Source: Candidatus Hydrogenedentota bacterium (GTDB lineage: Bacteria > Hydrogenedentota > Hydrogenedentia > Hydrogenedentales > JAGMZX01). Taken from it: a stretch of DNA of 64,000 bases. Location of the stretch: positions 41,439 to 105,438 of the forward strand of contig JAKQEQ010000073.1 in NCBI GenBank assembly GCA_029556545.1, read 5' to 3'. This document shows positions 32,885-41,558 of the stretch, piece by piece. Every line of letters starts with the position of its first letter. The stretch's first letter is position 1. Under the pieces are notes generated by a model. That model was not told the DNA's origin. It saw only the letters and a program-made list of their open reading frames with translations, and did not search any database. The translations under genes were made by a program, and so were the position numbers.

Positions 32885-34711
32885 CTAATCGCGGCCCTTG
32901 ACGTGAATGGTCATGCGAATGCGCAGCGGGTGGACGAGGCGGGTCCACAGGCGGACGAGGACGGCGGTGACAACCGCAAACAAGCCCGTTAGTGTCGCGG
33001 CCAAGGTGTATTGCCCGTATATCCAGTAGCCGGTGGCGAACAGGGCGGCGTAGATAGCCATGCACCCGAGCACCATGCACAGGATGCCGAGGGGTAGCTG
33101 GCCGATGCGGTCCACGTCGCGCATCGAGTGTCCCTCGGCCTCGGCGCGCTCGATGAACCGCCGCCATCCGGGTCCGCCCGGCTGTGTGGTCCGGTAGAAC
33201 TTGACTAGCGTATCGAGCCTGGTCGCCGGCGTGGCGAAGGTGGCGAGCAGCCAGCAAGCGGTGGTAATCGCGACGATGATGCAAAGCCGCATCCAATCGT
33301 CGAGCAATGGGAGCCCCGTCTTCGCGTGCAAGAACTGAAAATAAAGCGCGACGGCGAAGGAAACAATCAACGCCGTGATTTCGCTGACGGCGTTGATGCG
33401 CCACCAGAACCAGCGGAGGATGAAGAGCAACCCGGTCCCGGCGCCGATGTTGAGGATGATTTTGAAGTTGTCGAGGGCGCTCTCCATTTGAAGGGCAAGA
33501 TATCCCGCGCCAACCATGAGCAGCAGCGTGCAGATGCGCCCCACGAGCACGAGGTGCTTCTCGCTGCTTTTCGGGCGGATGAACCGCTTGTAGAAGTCGT
33601 TCACCAAATAGGACGCGCCCCAGTTGAGGTGGGTCGCGATGGTGGACATGTACGCCGCGATAAGCGAGGCGACGACCATCCCGAGCAGACCCACGGGAAG
33701 GAACGTGAGCATGGCGGGATAACCCATGTCATGGTTGATCACGTCGCCCGCGTTTGGGAAGCGGGCGCGCATGGCGTCGAGATCGGGAAAAACCACCAGC
33801 GAGCACAGAGCAACAATAATCCAGGGCCAGGGGCGTAGGGCGTAGTGGGCCGCGTTGAAGAGAAACACCGCGCCCAGCGCGTGCTTCTCATTCTTCGCGG
33901 CCAGCATGCGTTGCGCAACGTAGCCGCCGCCGCCGGGTTCGGCCCCCGGGTAGTAGGCGGCCCACCATTGCACGCACAACGGGATCAGGAACACGCCTAG
34001 TAGAAGCGACGGGTCGTTGAAGTTCGGCAGGAGACTCAACCGCGTTTGCACGTTTTCATGGGCGAGCAGGCCGGCAAGCCCGCCGATTTCCGGCAACGAC
34101 AGCGCGTAATACGCGGCGGCTATCGAGCCGATCATGGCCAGAATGAACTGGAAGAAGTCGGTCCAGAGCACGCCGAGCAGGCCTCCCAGCGCGCTGTATA
34201 TGGCGGTAACCACGCTCGCGATAAGAATCGTTTGCATCGGCGAGAGATCGAGCAGAACACGTCCGATCTTGATGGCGGCGAGGGAGACGGAAGCCATGAT
34301 AACGATGTTGAACATGATGCCAAGGTAGAGCGCCCGAAACCCGCGCAGGAACGCCGCGGGCTTGCCACTGTAACGCAATTCGTAGAACTCGACGTCCGTC
34401 AATACGCCGGATCGCTTCCACAGCCGCGCGTACAGAAACGCGGTCAGCATGCCGGTGAGAAGAAACGCCCACCATTCCCAGTTCCCCGCAACGCCGTTCT
34501 TGCGCACCATGTTGGTGACGAGGTTCGGGGTGTCCGTCGAGAACGTCGTCGCCACCAGGGAAACCCCCAGAAGCCACCACGGCATGGCGCGGCCCCCGGC
34601 AAAGAAGTCGGCGGCGCTGCGGCTGGCGCGCCGGGTCACGGCGACGCCCACAATCAACGAGGCCAGGAAATAGACGGCGACAATCGCCCAGTCTATCGGA
34701 TGCAACAGCAT
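32885..34711 (-). CDS. Sodium:solute symporter (SSS family)
   Basis: This 608-residue protein has about 13-14 hydrophobic helices and SSS-family landmarks: FFAGGRAMPWWLLGVSLVAT, TDTPNLVTNMVRKNGVAGNW, and GMVVASLIAAYMSTIATHLN near the middle. The C-terminal domain is extended beyond the core. It imports a sugar, amino acid or carboxylate with sodium. The ATG at 34711 has GGAGG 8 bases upstream; the longer frame to 34879 includes the 9-base tandem repeat and is not used. It is 42 bases from the iolG-like gene, probably one operon. Confidence 0.9.
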   Translation of the reverse strand: MLLHPIDWAIVAVYFLASLIVGVAVTRRASRSAADFFAGGRAMPWWLLGVSLVATTFSTDTPNLVTNMVRKNGVAGNWEWWAFLLTGMLTAFLYARLWKRSGVLTDVEFYELRYSGKPAAFLRGFRALYLGIMFNIVIMASVSLAAIKIGRVLLDLSPMQTILIASVVTAIYSALGGLLGVLWTDFFQFILAMIGSIAAAYYALSLPEIGGLAGLLAHENVQTRLSLLPNFNDPSLLLGVFLIPLCVQWWAAYYPGAEPGGGGYVAQRMLAAKNEKHALGAVFLFNAAHYALRPWPWIIVALCSLVVFPDLDAMRARFPNAGDVINHDMGYPAMLTFLPVGLLGMVVASLIAAYMSTIATHLNWGASYLVNDFYKRFIRPKSSEKHLVLVGRICTLLLMVGAGYLALQMESALDNFKIILNIGAGTGLLFILRWFWWRINAVSEITALIVSFAVALYFQFLHAKTGLPLLDDWMRLCIIVAITTACWLLATFATPATRLDTLVKFYRTTQPGGPGWRRFIERAEAEGHSMRDVDRIGQLPLGILCMVLGCMAIYAALFATGYWIYGQYTLAATLTGLFAVVTAVLVRLWTRLVHPLRIRMTIHVKGRD

Positions 34712-34838
34712 GGCGTATTCCTCCGCGGTCCGGGATGGCGCGTAAGTTGTAGCATGTTTCGGCATGCGGGGGCCAGAGAGCGTCGAATGCGGGTTGTGGT
34801 CGGCGGGGGATGGGGCTGCTTGGAGGGCTGACCTGGCC

Positions 34839-34865
34839 GACCGATCAGACCGATCCGACCGATCG
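34839..34865. repeat. Three tandem copies of a 9-base unit GACCGATCN
   Basis: GACCGATCA, GACCGATCC and GACCGATCG stand head to tail between the porin terminator and the symporter start. The GATC core and even spacing suggest a short slippage repeat; binding by a regulator is possible. Confidence 0.6.
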
Positions 34866-34916
34866 GAACAGCACGGCAAAGCCGACCCCAGCGTCGCGGC
34901 GCCGCGTCAACAAGAC

Positions 34917-34944
34917 AAGGCCCCGCGGCGGTCCGCGGGGCCTT
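34917..34944 (-). terminator. Rho-independent terminator after the porin gene
   Basis: AAGGCCCCGCGG pairs perfectly with CCGCGGGGCCTT around a CGGT loop (12 base pairs). On the minus strand it is followed by a T-rich tail (TGTCTTGTTG). It lies 22 bases after the porin stop, so it ends that transcript before the symporter operon. Confidence 0.85.
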
Positions 34945-34966
34945 GCGTCAGACGCTCAACCTTGGA

Positions 34967-36529
34967 CTAGAAGTCCACCCGGCAACCGGCAAAGACGTAG
35001 TCCGCGTCGTCCTTGTCGCTGCCGCCGTTGAATACGAGGCCGTTGAAGGCGTTGTAATTGCCTTGGCCGTAGCCATCGCCGGTGAACAGGTGCGTCCAGC
35101 CGATGTCGAATGACAGGTCCTGGCTATAGAGGTACGTGACCGCGAGCATGACGTCGATCCCGAGATCATCGTCGTTCTGCTGCGTCCACCACGAGGCGAG
35201 CGGGAATATTGGGATACGCGCCTTGCCAACTTTGAAGTGGCGCGGCGCGTCGAAGTCCGCCAGCGACTCGTAATAAGAGACCCAGAACATGGTGCGCAGT
35301 TTCTCGGTGGGCGCGGTCATAAGGCCGAGGCGCGCGTACCAAGCGTTGGTGAAATCGTTGTTCGCGTCGATAAACCCGCTGAGGATATCGTTCGAGAACA
35401 AGCGATTGAAGCTGACGCTCGCTTCGGGCTTGTAGAACGGGTTCAGCCATTCCCAGAACGAGATGTCGCGGTTATCTTCGCCGCCGTAATAGCGGAAGGC
35501 CGCGAAAAGTCGCGGATGCCAGGCCACGTCGAAGCTGTATCCGAGTTCAAGCTTCGCGCCGAGATTGTCGAAGTCCGCGCTGTCGTCGCCGAAGAGCCCT
35601 GGCTTGAACGTCGCGCCGATCATGTCGGCCTCACCGAACTGATAGGCGATTTCGGCGTCATAGTCGAAGGCGCCGAACGCGCCGGCGGCGCGCAGGCCGA
35701 TGGTGTGCAGCATGGTCGCGTCGTAGTCGTCAACGCCCCACACGTCCTGCAGCCATTCGACGATGGGACCGCCGGCCACGTCCTCGATGTCGGTGTCGTC
35801 GCGCAGCAACATCCAGTACAAGTCGAAGGTGTGCCCCTCGATGCCGGTGTAGCTGCCATAGAGGCCGTAGAAGTCCACGTCGTCGTCGCCGAAATCGGAG
35901 AACCGCTCCGCGAGCTTGCTGGCCCAGGCGTCGATCGTGAGATTGTCGGCCGCATAGGTCAGCCGCAATGCGTCGAACGAGATGCCCGTGAAGAAGAAGC
36001 CGAAGTCGCGCGGGCCGACCAGCCACTGGCTTCCGAAAGCCAGTTCCTGGCGTCCGATCCGCATGCTCAGCGGCGTGTCCCATAACTCGCGCGCCTCGAT
36101 GTACGCCTGGAAGACTTCGACGTCATCGACGCTGGCGGCGCGGCCATCCACGCCGGTGATGTAATTGGAACGGAAATCCTCGCCCCAATTATCGTACGAA
36201 TCGAGTTCGATGAACGCGCTGACATTGTCGGTGAAGTCGGCCTTCACGTGGAGGCGCGTCCGCATTTCGACCGAAGAGTAGGCCGGGCCGTCGTCGTCCC
36301 AGTGGTAGATGCTGGCCACAGCGGGATTGAAGGGCCCGCCGATGGGCCGCTTTCCCAGCAACGGGGGCGCCCACCGCAATTGGGGCAGCGGACCGGTCAG
36401 TTCATTGTGGACGTAGTTGCCGCGGATGCGGATGGACCCGCCCACGGAAACCTGTTGCAGTTCGGCCACGGCGGAGACTGCCACCGTAACCAATGCTATG
36501 GTTGCCACGATAAGTGCGTATTTGCGCAT
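34967..36529 (-). CDS. AlgE-like outer-membrane beta-barrel (alginate-export/porin family)
   Basis: This 520-residue protein has a signal peptide (ALIVATIALVTVAVSAVAE). Alternating amphipathic strands rich in Tyr, Trp and Asp follow (MRIGRQELAFGSQWLVGPRD, DLYWMLLRDDTDIEDV). It ends in a terminal Phe (CRVDF), as expected of outer-membrane barrels. It matches the alginate-export (AlgE-like) family found as general porins in many diderm phyla. ATG at 36529 gives the signal peptide directly and has GGGGAG upstream; the open frame to 36790 is Arg-rich leader. It shows that the cell has an outer membrane. Confidence 0.87.
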   Translation of the reverse strand: MRKYALIVATIALVTVAVSAVAELQQVSVGGSIRIRGNYVHNELTGPLPQLRWAPPLLGKRPIGGPFNPAVASIYHWDDDGPAYSSVEMRTRLHVKADFTDNVSAFIELDSYDNWGEDFRSNYITGVDGRAASVDDVEVFQAYIEARELWDTPLSMRIGRQELAFGSQWLVGPRDFGFFFTGISFDALRLTYAADNLTIDAWASKLAERFSDFGDDDVDFYGLYGSYTGIEGHTFDLYWMLLRDDTDIEDVAGGPIVEWLQDVWGVDDYDATMLHTIGLRAAGAFGAFDYDAEIAYQFGEADMIGATFKPGLFGDDSADFDNLGAKLELGYSFDVAWHPRLFAAFRYYGGEDNRDISFWEWLNPFYKPEASVSFNRLFSNDILSGFIDANNDFTNAWYARLGLMTAPTEKLRTMFWVSYYESLADFDAPRHFKVGKARIPIFPLASWWTQQNDDDLGIDVMLAVTYLYSQDLSFDIGWTHLFTGDGYGQGNYNAFNGLVFNGGSDKDDADYVFAGCRVDF

Positions 36530-37031
36530 GTTGCGTACTCTCCCCTTCCTTCGCGCGTGCGCGCCTTCCTGGCGCACGCACGGTTGGCCGCGCGAGACAC
36601 CGCTCGCACGGCGCACGTAAAATTCCCACTCCGATACCGTATACACAAGACCCCGCCCCGCGCGTCCGCGCGTCGTTTCTCCGCGCTTGCATCCCTCCTC
36701 TCCGCGCGTAGCTTCAGACGCTTGGGCGGAATCAGACTTCAACTCCCCCCTCCCTCCGGGCCGGTACTGCTCGTGGCCCTCCCCAGCCACACGCTAGCAG
36801 AGATTCAACGGCCTGTCAAATCGGCGAGGAAGGCAGCACCGGGGGAACGGGAGGGGCGGGGAGATTCACTGGCAAGGTGCCCGTGTTACGAGCGGCTGGG
36901 GCTTGGCCTCGTCTGAAACCCCATAGAGGACGGTTCAGTCGAAAGTTCTGGAATAGGCCGCGGATTTCGATCGTTCCGGGATGCGCGTATCATCGCGATG
37001 CTCGCGAACTTCAACTCGTGGAAACGAACCA
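36530..37031. other. Intergenic region between divergent porin and ceramidase-like genes
   Basis: These 502 bases between divergent genes should hold both promoters. I see no supported gene, hairpin terminator or clear -35/-10 pair. Confidence 0.5.
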
Positions 37032-38306
37032 ATGAACAGGCTTGTAGTGATTGTCTCGCTGTGTTTCTGCCTTATTTCGTACGCTGCTCTGGGTGAGACC
37101 GCAGTGTTCAAAGCCGGCGCGGCATTGCGGGTAGTCACGCCTTACCCGCTGCTGCCGGTGAGCGGCGGCGTGGGCGCGCCGCGGCCGGTCAATGAGAAGA
37201 AGGGCGACCTCTTCGCGCGCGCGCTGGTTTTCGAGAAAGGGGAGGTGCGCGTCGCGATCGTCGGGGTGGATTTCCTGGGCTGGCCCTCCGTGTTGTGCGA
37301 TCGCGTTCGCGCCAAGGTCCCGGGCATTCCGTCGGAAAACATCCTTATCGGCGCCACGCACACGCACAGCGCGCCCGATTCGTATGGGTTTCCTGACATG
37401 CACGGCGGCACCGGCGCGGACCTAGAGTATTTGGACTGGGTCTGCGGCGAGATTGCGGCGGCGGTGAATGAGGCGGCGGACAACCTCGAACCGGCGTCGC
37501 TGAAGATCGCCGTGCGCGAGGCGCAGGGCAAGATCGCCTACAACTACTATGCGCCGCAACTGTATGACCCGCGCTGCGGGGTCGTCCAGCCCGTTGCGAA
37601 GACCGGCCCGAACGCCGGCAAGCCCATCGCCACGATCGTGAATTACGCCATTCACCCGGAAGTCCTCGGTTCAGATGTCCTCAGCCCCGACCTGTGCGGC
37701 CCGCTCTACGACCGCATCGCGTCGCGCGGCGGCGGCATGGCCCTGTTCATGAACAGCGCCCAAGGCGGCATGGTCACCGCGGACAACCGCCGGCCCGACG
37801 GAGAGGACGCGCGCACGTGGGACGAGTGCGTGCGTATCGGCGAATTGCTTGCCGACGAGGCCCTGCGCATTATCGCGGATGCGCCGCCGCAGGACGACCC
37901 GACGCTCTACAGCGCGGCGCGCATTGTCGATTTCCCTGTCAAATCGAAGCTGCTGCGCGGTGTACTCAAGCATTCGGCGCTCGGCAACGCCGTGGGGGAG
38001 GACGCGATGCTGCCGGCGCAGTTGAACCTGGTGAACCTCGGCACGGCGCAGATGCTGACGATTCCCGGCGAGGCGCTGCCCAACATCGGTTACTACCTCA
38101 AGCGCAACATGCCCACGAAGCACTCGTTCCTCCTTGGTCTGACCAACGAGGCGTTTGGCTACATTCTGACGAGGGTGGACTGGAACAGTTTCAAGCGCTA
38201 CGACTACATCACGCGGACCTGCATGGGGGAGATGACCGGCGAGATACTCATCGAGTCGCTGCTGGCGCTCGTGGCGGAATGCCCGAGCCCCGATGGTCCG
38301 AAGTGA
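37032..38306 (+). CDS. Exported neutral ceramidase-like hydrolase
   Basis: This 424-residue protein has a signal peptide (LVVIVSLCFCLISYAALGE). It matches the N-terminal domain of the neutral/alkaline non-lysosomal ceramidase family as used in bacterial carbohydrate and lipid loci: the metal site GATHTHSAPDSYGFP, the later His in IVNYAIHPEVLG and LNLVNLGTAQMLTIPGEALP. It lacks the usual C-terminal domain. Zn-dependent amide hydrolysis in the periplasm is expected; the substrate is unclear. ATG at 37032 has GGAA upstream. Confidence 0.82.
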   Translation: MNRLVVIVSLCFCLISYAALGETAVFKAGAALRVVTPYPLLPVSGGVGAPRPVNEKKGDLFARALVFEKGEVRVAIVGVDFLGWPSVLCDRVRAKVPGIPSENILIGATHTHSAPDSYGFPDMHGGTGADLEYLDWVCGEIAAAVNEAADNLEPASLKIAVREAQGKIAYNYYAPQLYDPRCGVVQPVAKTGPNAGKPIATIVNYAIHPEVLGSDVLSPDLCGPLYDRIASRGGGMALFMNSAQGGMVTADNRRPDGEDARTWDECVRIGELLADEALRIIADAPPQDDPTLYSAARIVDFPVKSKLLRGVLKHSALGNAVGEDAMLPAQLNLVNLGTAQMLTIPGEALPNIGYYLKRNMPTKHSFLLGLTNEAFGYILTRVDWNSFKRYDYITRTCMGEMTGEILIESLLALVAECPSPDGPK

Positions 38307-38494
38307 GACCCGGGGCGGTTCGCCGGATTCTTCCGTTTCTCGCGCGCCGGACACGCAACACGGCGTAACCTATTGCACCCCAGGTGTTTACGCTGTTGTC
38401 TGCGCGTATTCCATTAAAGTTTGTCGCATGTTTTGCCGAAGATCAGAAAGCAGTGGAGTCAAGGAGACCCGGCGCGGTCTAAGGAGGCACGGTC

Positions 38495-38686
38495 ATGAAT
38501 ACGATCACTGCCACAGCCAGCGTCGGGGCCGGTGTGAGTCGTTCTCAGGCGGTTTACCAGTCGCCTAAGCTGACGGAACAGCAAAGGACGCCTGAAACCA
38601 GCAGCGTGCGAGCCGCCGCCGAACTGCTGCAACGCGTATTGGCGTTGCCTGATACGAGCGGGCACGACCTCGACGTAGTGGCTTAA
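38495..38686 (+). CDS. Small hypothetical protein with strong ribosome site
   Basis: This 63-residue frame starts MNTITATASVGAGVSRSQAV with TAAGGAGG 7 bases upstream, among the strongest ribosome sites in the window. It ends with a helical segment (VRAAAELLQRVLALPDTSG). It stands alone between the ceramidase-like gene and a strong terminator, with no partner on its strand. I do not recognise the family. No signal peptide or membrane helix is visible. Confidence 0.6.
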   Translation: MNTITATASVGAGVSRSQAVYQSPKLTEQQRTPETSSVRAAAELLQRVLALPDTSGHDLDVVA

Positions 38687-38706
38687 CACTCACCAATCTC
38701 CTTCAC

Positions 38707-38739
38707 GAGGGAGGCGCCGCATGGATGCGGCCCTCCCTC
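38707..38739 (+). terminator. Rho-independent terminator after the small gene
   Basis: GAGGGAGG-C-GCCGCAT pairs with ATGCGGC-CCTCCCTC (15 base pairs with a one-base bulge, GG loop). It is followed by a T-rich tail (CTTTCGTCCCTTTTT). It lies 21 bases after the stop of the 63-residue gene, which supports that gene being transcribed as its own unit. Confidence 0.85.
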
Positions 38740-39065
38740 ACTGCTTTCGTCCCTTTTTCACCGGCGATTGTTCCGCATCCACGTGCGCGTGCCCCGTGCC
38801 GCGCGGAATGCGCCTGCGCGCGCTGTGGCGTCGCTTTCGCCGCTCAGCACATTGATTCCCTCAAATCCCAACGGTCCCTGAACGTTCTTCGTATCATGCG
38901 ACTTGAACCCAACCCGCAATGTCTGGTAAGAAAGATTTCGGGTTGCACTTTACAGTGCGTGGAGCACGTGGGCGACGGTGTAACGGTGAGAGGACGCTGA
39001 GCCGGTCGGGGTGCGAAACCTGCACGGTGCATGTATTGGCCCCGCGGGTCTCAGGAGAAGCAGCC
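38740..39065. other. Intergenic region before the response regulator
   Basis: These 326 bases hold no supported gene. The response-regulator frame is open back to 38919, but its first part is not domain-like. A promoter is expected here; none is clear. Confidence 0.4.
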
Positions 39066-39989
39066 TTGGCCAATATCCTGATCCTGGACGACGACACACG
39101 CCTGGCGCGTCAACTCAGCGATTTCTTGACGAAGTCCGGTCACGTGTGCCGCGTCGAATCACGTGGGGACACTGCGCTCACCTTTCTGGATGCCACGCGG
39201 CAGGTGGATTTATTGATCCTCGATATTATGCTTCCCGGCATATCCGGCTTCGAGGTGTGTCGCCGCGTGCGCGCGCATGCCCATCATTTTAGGCTGCCCA
39301 TTCTCCTTATCTCCGCCATGACGAATGAGGAGGAGATCGGGCACGGCTTGGCGCAGGGCGCCGACGATTACCTCACCAAGCCGCTAGATCTGGCGGAGGT
39401 GCTCCAGCGCGTCAATCGTCTGCTTAGCGCCAATTCCTTGCGCGACGATCTCACGGAATTGCCCGACTCGAAGGGAATTCGTCTTGAGGTGCAACGGGCG
39501 CTGAGCCGTCGCGACCCGTTCGCGATTATTTATGTCGAACTATTGAACCTGGCCGAATTCGGACGGTCAGTCGGTGCGGACGGGCGCGCGAAGGCTATCC
39601 GTCATCTCGGGCGCGGTCTTCACGCCATCGGCCAGGAAACGCAATCGTCGATCTTTCGGGTCGGCCACTTGGGCGGGGGGCATTTTGTGGTTATTATCGA
39701 CCCCGACAATGCGACGCGCCTCTGCAAACACGTGCAGCGTCTCTGGCAGGAGCATCTCCCGCGGTTTTACGAGTCCGTCGGCCAGGAGCGGGCATTCCGC
39801 GAGGCGATGGCCCGGCGCGACAAGGATCCGAATGCGCCGCTGCCAATACTTGATATCTTGTTCTGCGTCGCCGTGCATGACGGAGACGCCGTGCGAAACG
39901 CCCAGGAACTGTTCGACGTGTTATCGCACCTGCGCGAGGGCGCATTGGCCGCCAAGGTCACTGGCATTTACACGGACCGCCGGCACTAG
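39066..39989 (+). CDS. Response regulator with degenerate GGDEF domain
   Basis: Read from TTG at 39066, which has AGGAG 8 bases upstream, this 307-residue protein starts with a receiver domain (ANILILDDDTRLARQ). The phospho-acceptor Asp is in LLILDIMLPGISGFEV and the conserved Lys in DDYLTKPLDL. The C-terminal half resembles a diguanylate cyclase, but the signature reads GGGHF rather than GGDEF. Catalysis is therefore unlikely and it may bind nucleotides or partners instead. No kinase gene is adjacent. Confidence 0.8.
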   Translation: MANILILDDDTRLARQLSDFLTKSGHVCRVESRGDTALTFLDATRQVDLLILDIMLPGISGFEVCRRVRAHAHHFRLPILLISAMTNEEEIGHGLAQGADDYLTKPLDLAEVLQRVNRLLSANSLRDDLTELPDSKGIRLEVQRALSRRDPFAIIYVELLNLAEFGRSVGADGRAKAIRHLGRGLHAIGQETQSSIFRVGHLGGGHFVVIIDPDNATRLCKHVQRLWQEHLPRFYESVGQERAFREAMARRDKDPNAPLPILDILFCVAVHDGDAVRNAQELFDVLSHLREGALAAKVTGIYTDRRH

Positions 39990-40011
39990 TCGGCACGCGG
40001 GGGCGACGCCG

Positions 40012-40668
40012 CTACAAGCCGACGATCTTGCGGGCATAGAATGCCTCGGCGTACTTGGACGGCGCGCCGCATTCCATGCCGCGCAGGCGCAACGCCGCGT
40101 GGAAGAGGTCCTCGTCGAACCAGTGTTTGCCCGACTGGCTCGGGAAACACCGGGCAAGCGCGGCGAGTTTGCGGCGGACGATGGCAGGGTTGAGGGGGAC
40201 AAGAAGGTTCGGCGTCCCGAAGTCGCCGTCGTACTTGGGCACTTCGTACTCGAGAATGAGGTGATTCCGCCAAGTATTCCAGGTCAACTCATGGATCAGC
40301 CGGTGATCCTGATGGCGATCGTCCCGGCAGTGCGTAAAGATCAGGTCGGGTTGCGTCATCGTCTTAAGGTTCTCGAACTCTTCCTTGATGGCGCCGCCGA
40401 AGTACGGGAAGAAGCCGTCGCGAAATTGCCGAAGCGTAACGGTCGCGGACGCGGCATGCCTCAGAAAGTACTTCGCACCGCGTGCGGCCTCGCGGGCGCG
40501 GACGCCCGTCGCGCCAAACACGACCCAGTGCACGTTTGTATTACGGCGCGCATCGAGGAGGCGGAGTATCGACCCGCCGCAGCCGATCTCGATGTCGTCA
40601 CTGTGGGCGCCAAGGCAGAGGATGGTCAGCGGGGCGCCTGCGTCGCGGTCAAGCACAAGGTGGAGCAT
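40012..40668 (-). CDS. PIG-L family deacetylase
   Basis: This 218-residue protein has the PIG-L/LmbE zinc motif AHSDDIEIGCGG, where Ser replaces the usual Pro, and the second site HCRDDRHQDHRLIH. Such enzymes remove acetyl groups from N-acetylglucosamine-type sugars or related amides. GAGG lies 8 bases before the ATG. It is the last gene of a three-gene minus-strand set with a sugar nucleotidyltransferase and a C-methyltransferase, consistent with deoxysugar or surface-glycan tailoring. Confidence 0.85.
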   Translation of the reverse strand: MLHLVLDRDAGAPLTILCLGAHSDDIEIGCGGSILRLLDARRNTNVHWVVFGATGVRAREAARGAKYFLRHAASATVTLRQFRDGFFPYFGGAIKEEFENLKTMTQPDLIFTHCRDDRHQDHRLIHELTWNTWRNHLILEYEVPKYDGDFGTPNLLVPLNPAIVRRKLAALARCFPSQSGKHWFDEDLFHAALRLRGMECGAPSKYAEAFYARKIVGL

Positions 40669-40678
40669 GTGATGGTCC

Positions 40679-41524
40679 TCAGAGCAACCCAGGCGCGCGC
40701 TTGTCGGGCGTGGTTGTACGCCACACCTGCCAAGGCGTATTGCCGCGGGCGCACATCGCATCCAGTTCCTCTCGTTCCTTGAAGGTGTCCATACAGGTCC
40801 AAAAGCCGCGGTACTGGTAGCCGAAGAGCTGGTTTGCGCGTATGAGCCGCTGGAACGGCTCCATGACCAAGTCCTCACCGGGCTTTAGGTAATCGAAGAT
40901 TGCGCGGCGAAAGACGAAATACCCGCCGTTGATCCATACGTCGGCGGACCGGATGGGCTCGATACCGTGCACGGTGCAGTCTTCCGCGACGCGCACGACG
41001 TGGGTTGTGTAAGGCGGGCGCACACAGATGAAGGCGCCGACCTTCCCGCTATCCAGGAAGCGGCGTATGTAGTCGGTCAGCGGAAGATCGGTCAGACCGT
41101 CGCAGTAGTTGGCCAAGAAGACCTCCTCGCCCTCGAGGTGGGACTCGACGGCCTTCAGCCGTTCGCCCACGGATGCGATAAGACCGGTATCCACAAAGGT
41201 GATGCGCCACTCGTGGATGTCATTGTGTAACAACTGCAGGGTGGCGCCGCCCTCGGCAAGAATGAAGTCATTACTTAAGTACTCGCTGTAATTGAGGAAG
41301 AAGTTCTTGATGACGTCGGCGCGATAACCCAGACAGAGGATGAAATCATTGAACCCGAAATAGGCGTAATACTTCATGACGTGCCACAACAGGGGCCGCT
41401 GCCCGCCGATGTGCGCCATGGGTTTGGGCAGGTCCTCTGAGACGCCGGGCGACATGCTGAACGACTCCGGACTCAGGGGACGCAGGCGCATGCCTAATCC
41501 ACCGCAGAAGAGCACCACTTTCAT
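40679..41524 (-). CDS. Sugar-1-phosphate nucleotidyltransferase (glucose-1-phosphate cytidylyltransferase-like)
   Basis: This 281-residue protein has the nucleotidyltransferase start MKVVLFCGGLGMRLRPLS, a KPMAHIGG sugar loop, GFNDFILCLGYRADVIK and the ITFVDTG segment seen in RfbF-type cytidylyltransferases. It would make a CDP- or dNDP-sugar from a sugar 1-phosphate. GGGAGG lies 11 bases before the ATG at 41524. It is 10 bases from the deacetylase gene and 34 from the C-methyltransferase gene, so the three are probably one operon. Confidence 0.83.
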   Translation of the reverse strand: MKVVLFCGGLGMRLRPLSPESFSMSPGVSEDLPKPMAHIGGQRPLLWHVMKYYAYFGFNDFILCLGYRADVIKNFFLNYSEYLSNDFILAEGGATLQLLHNDIHEWRITFVDTGLIASVGERLKAVESHLEGEEVFLANYCDGLTDLPLTDYIRRFLDSGKVGAFICVRPPYTTHVVRVAEDCTVHGIEPIRSADVWINGGYFVFRRAIFDYLKPGEDLVMEPFQRLIRANQLFGYQYRGFWTCMDTFKEREELDAMCARGNTPWQVWRTTTPDKRAPGLL

Positions 41525-41558
41525 AGAAACTACTACCTCCCGAACTCGGGGACTCCGC

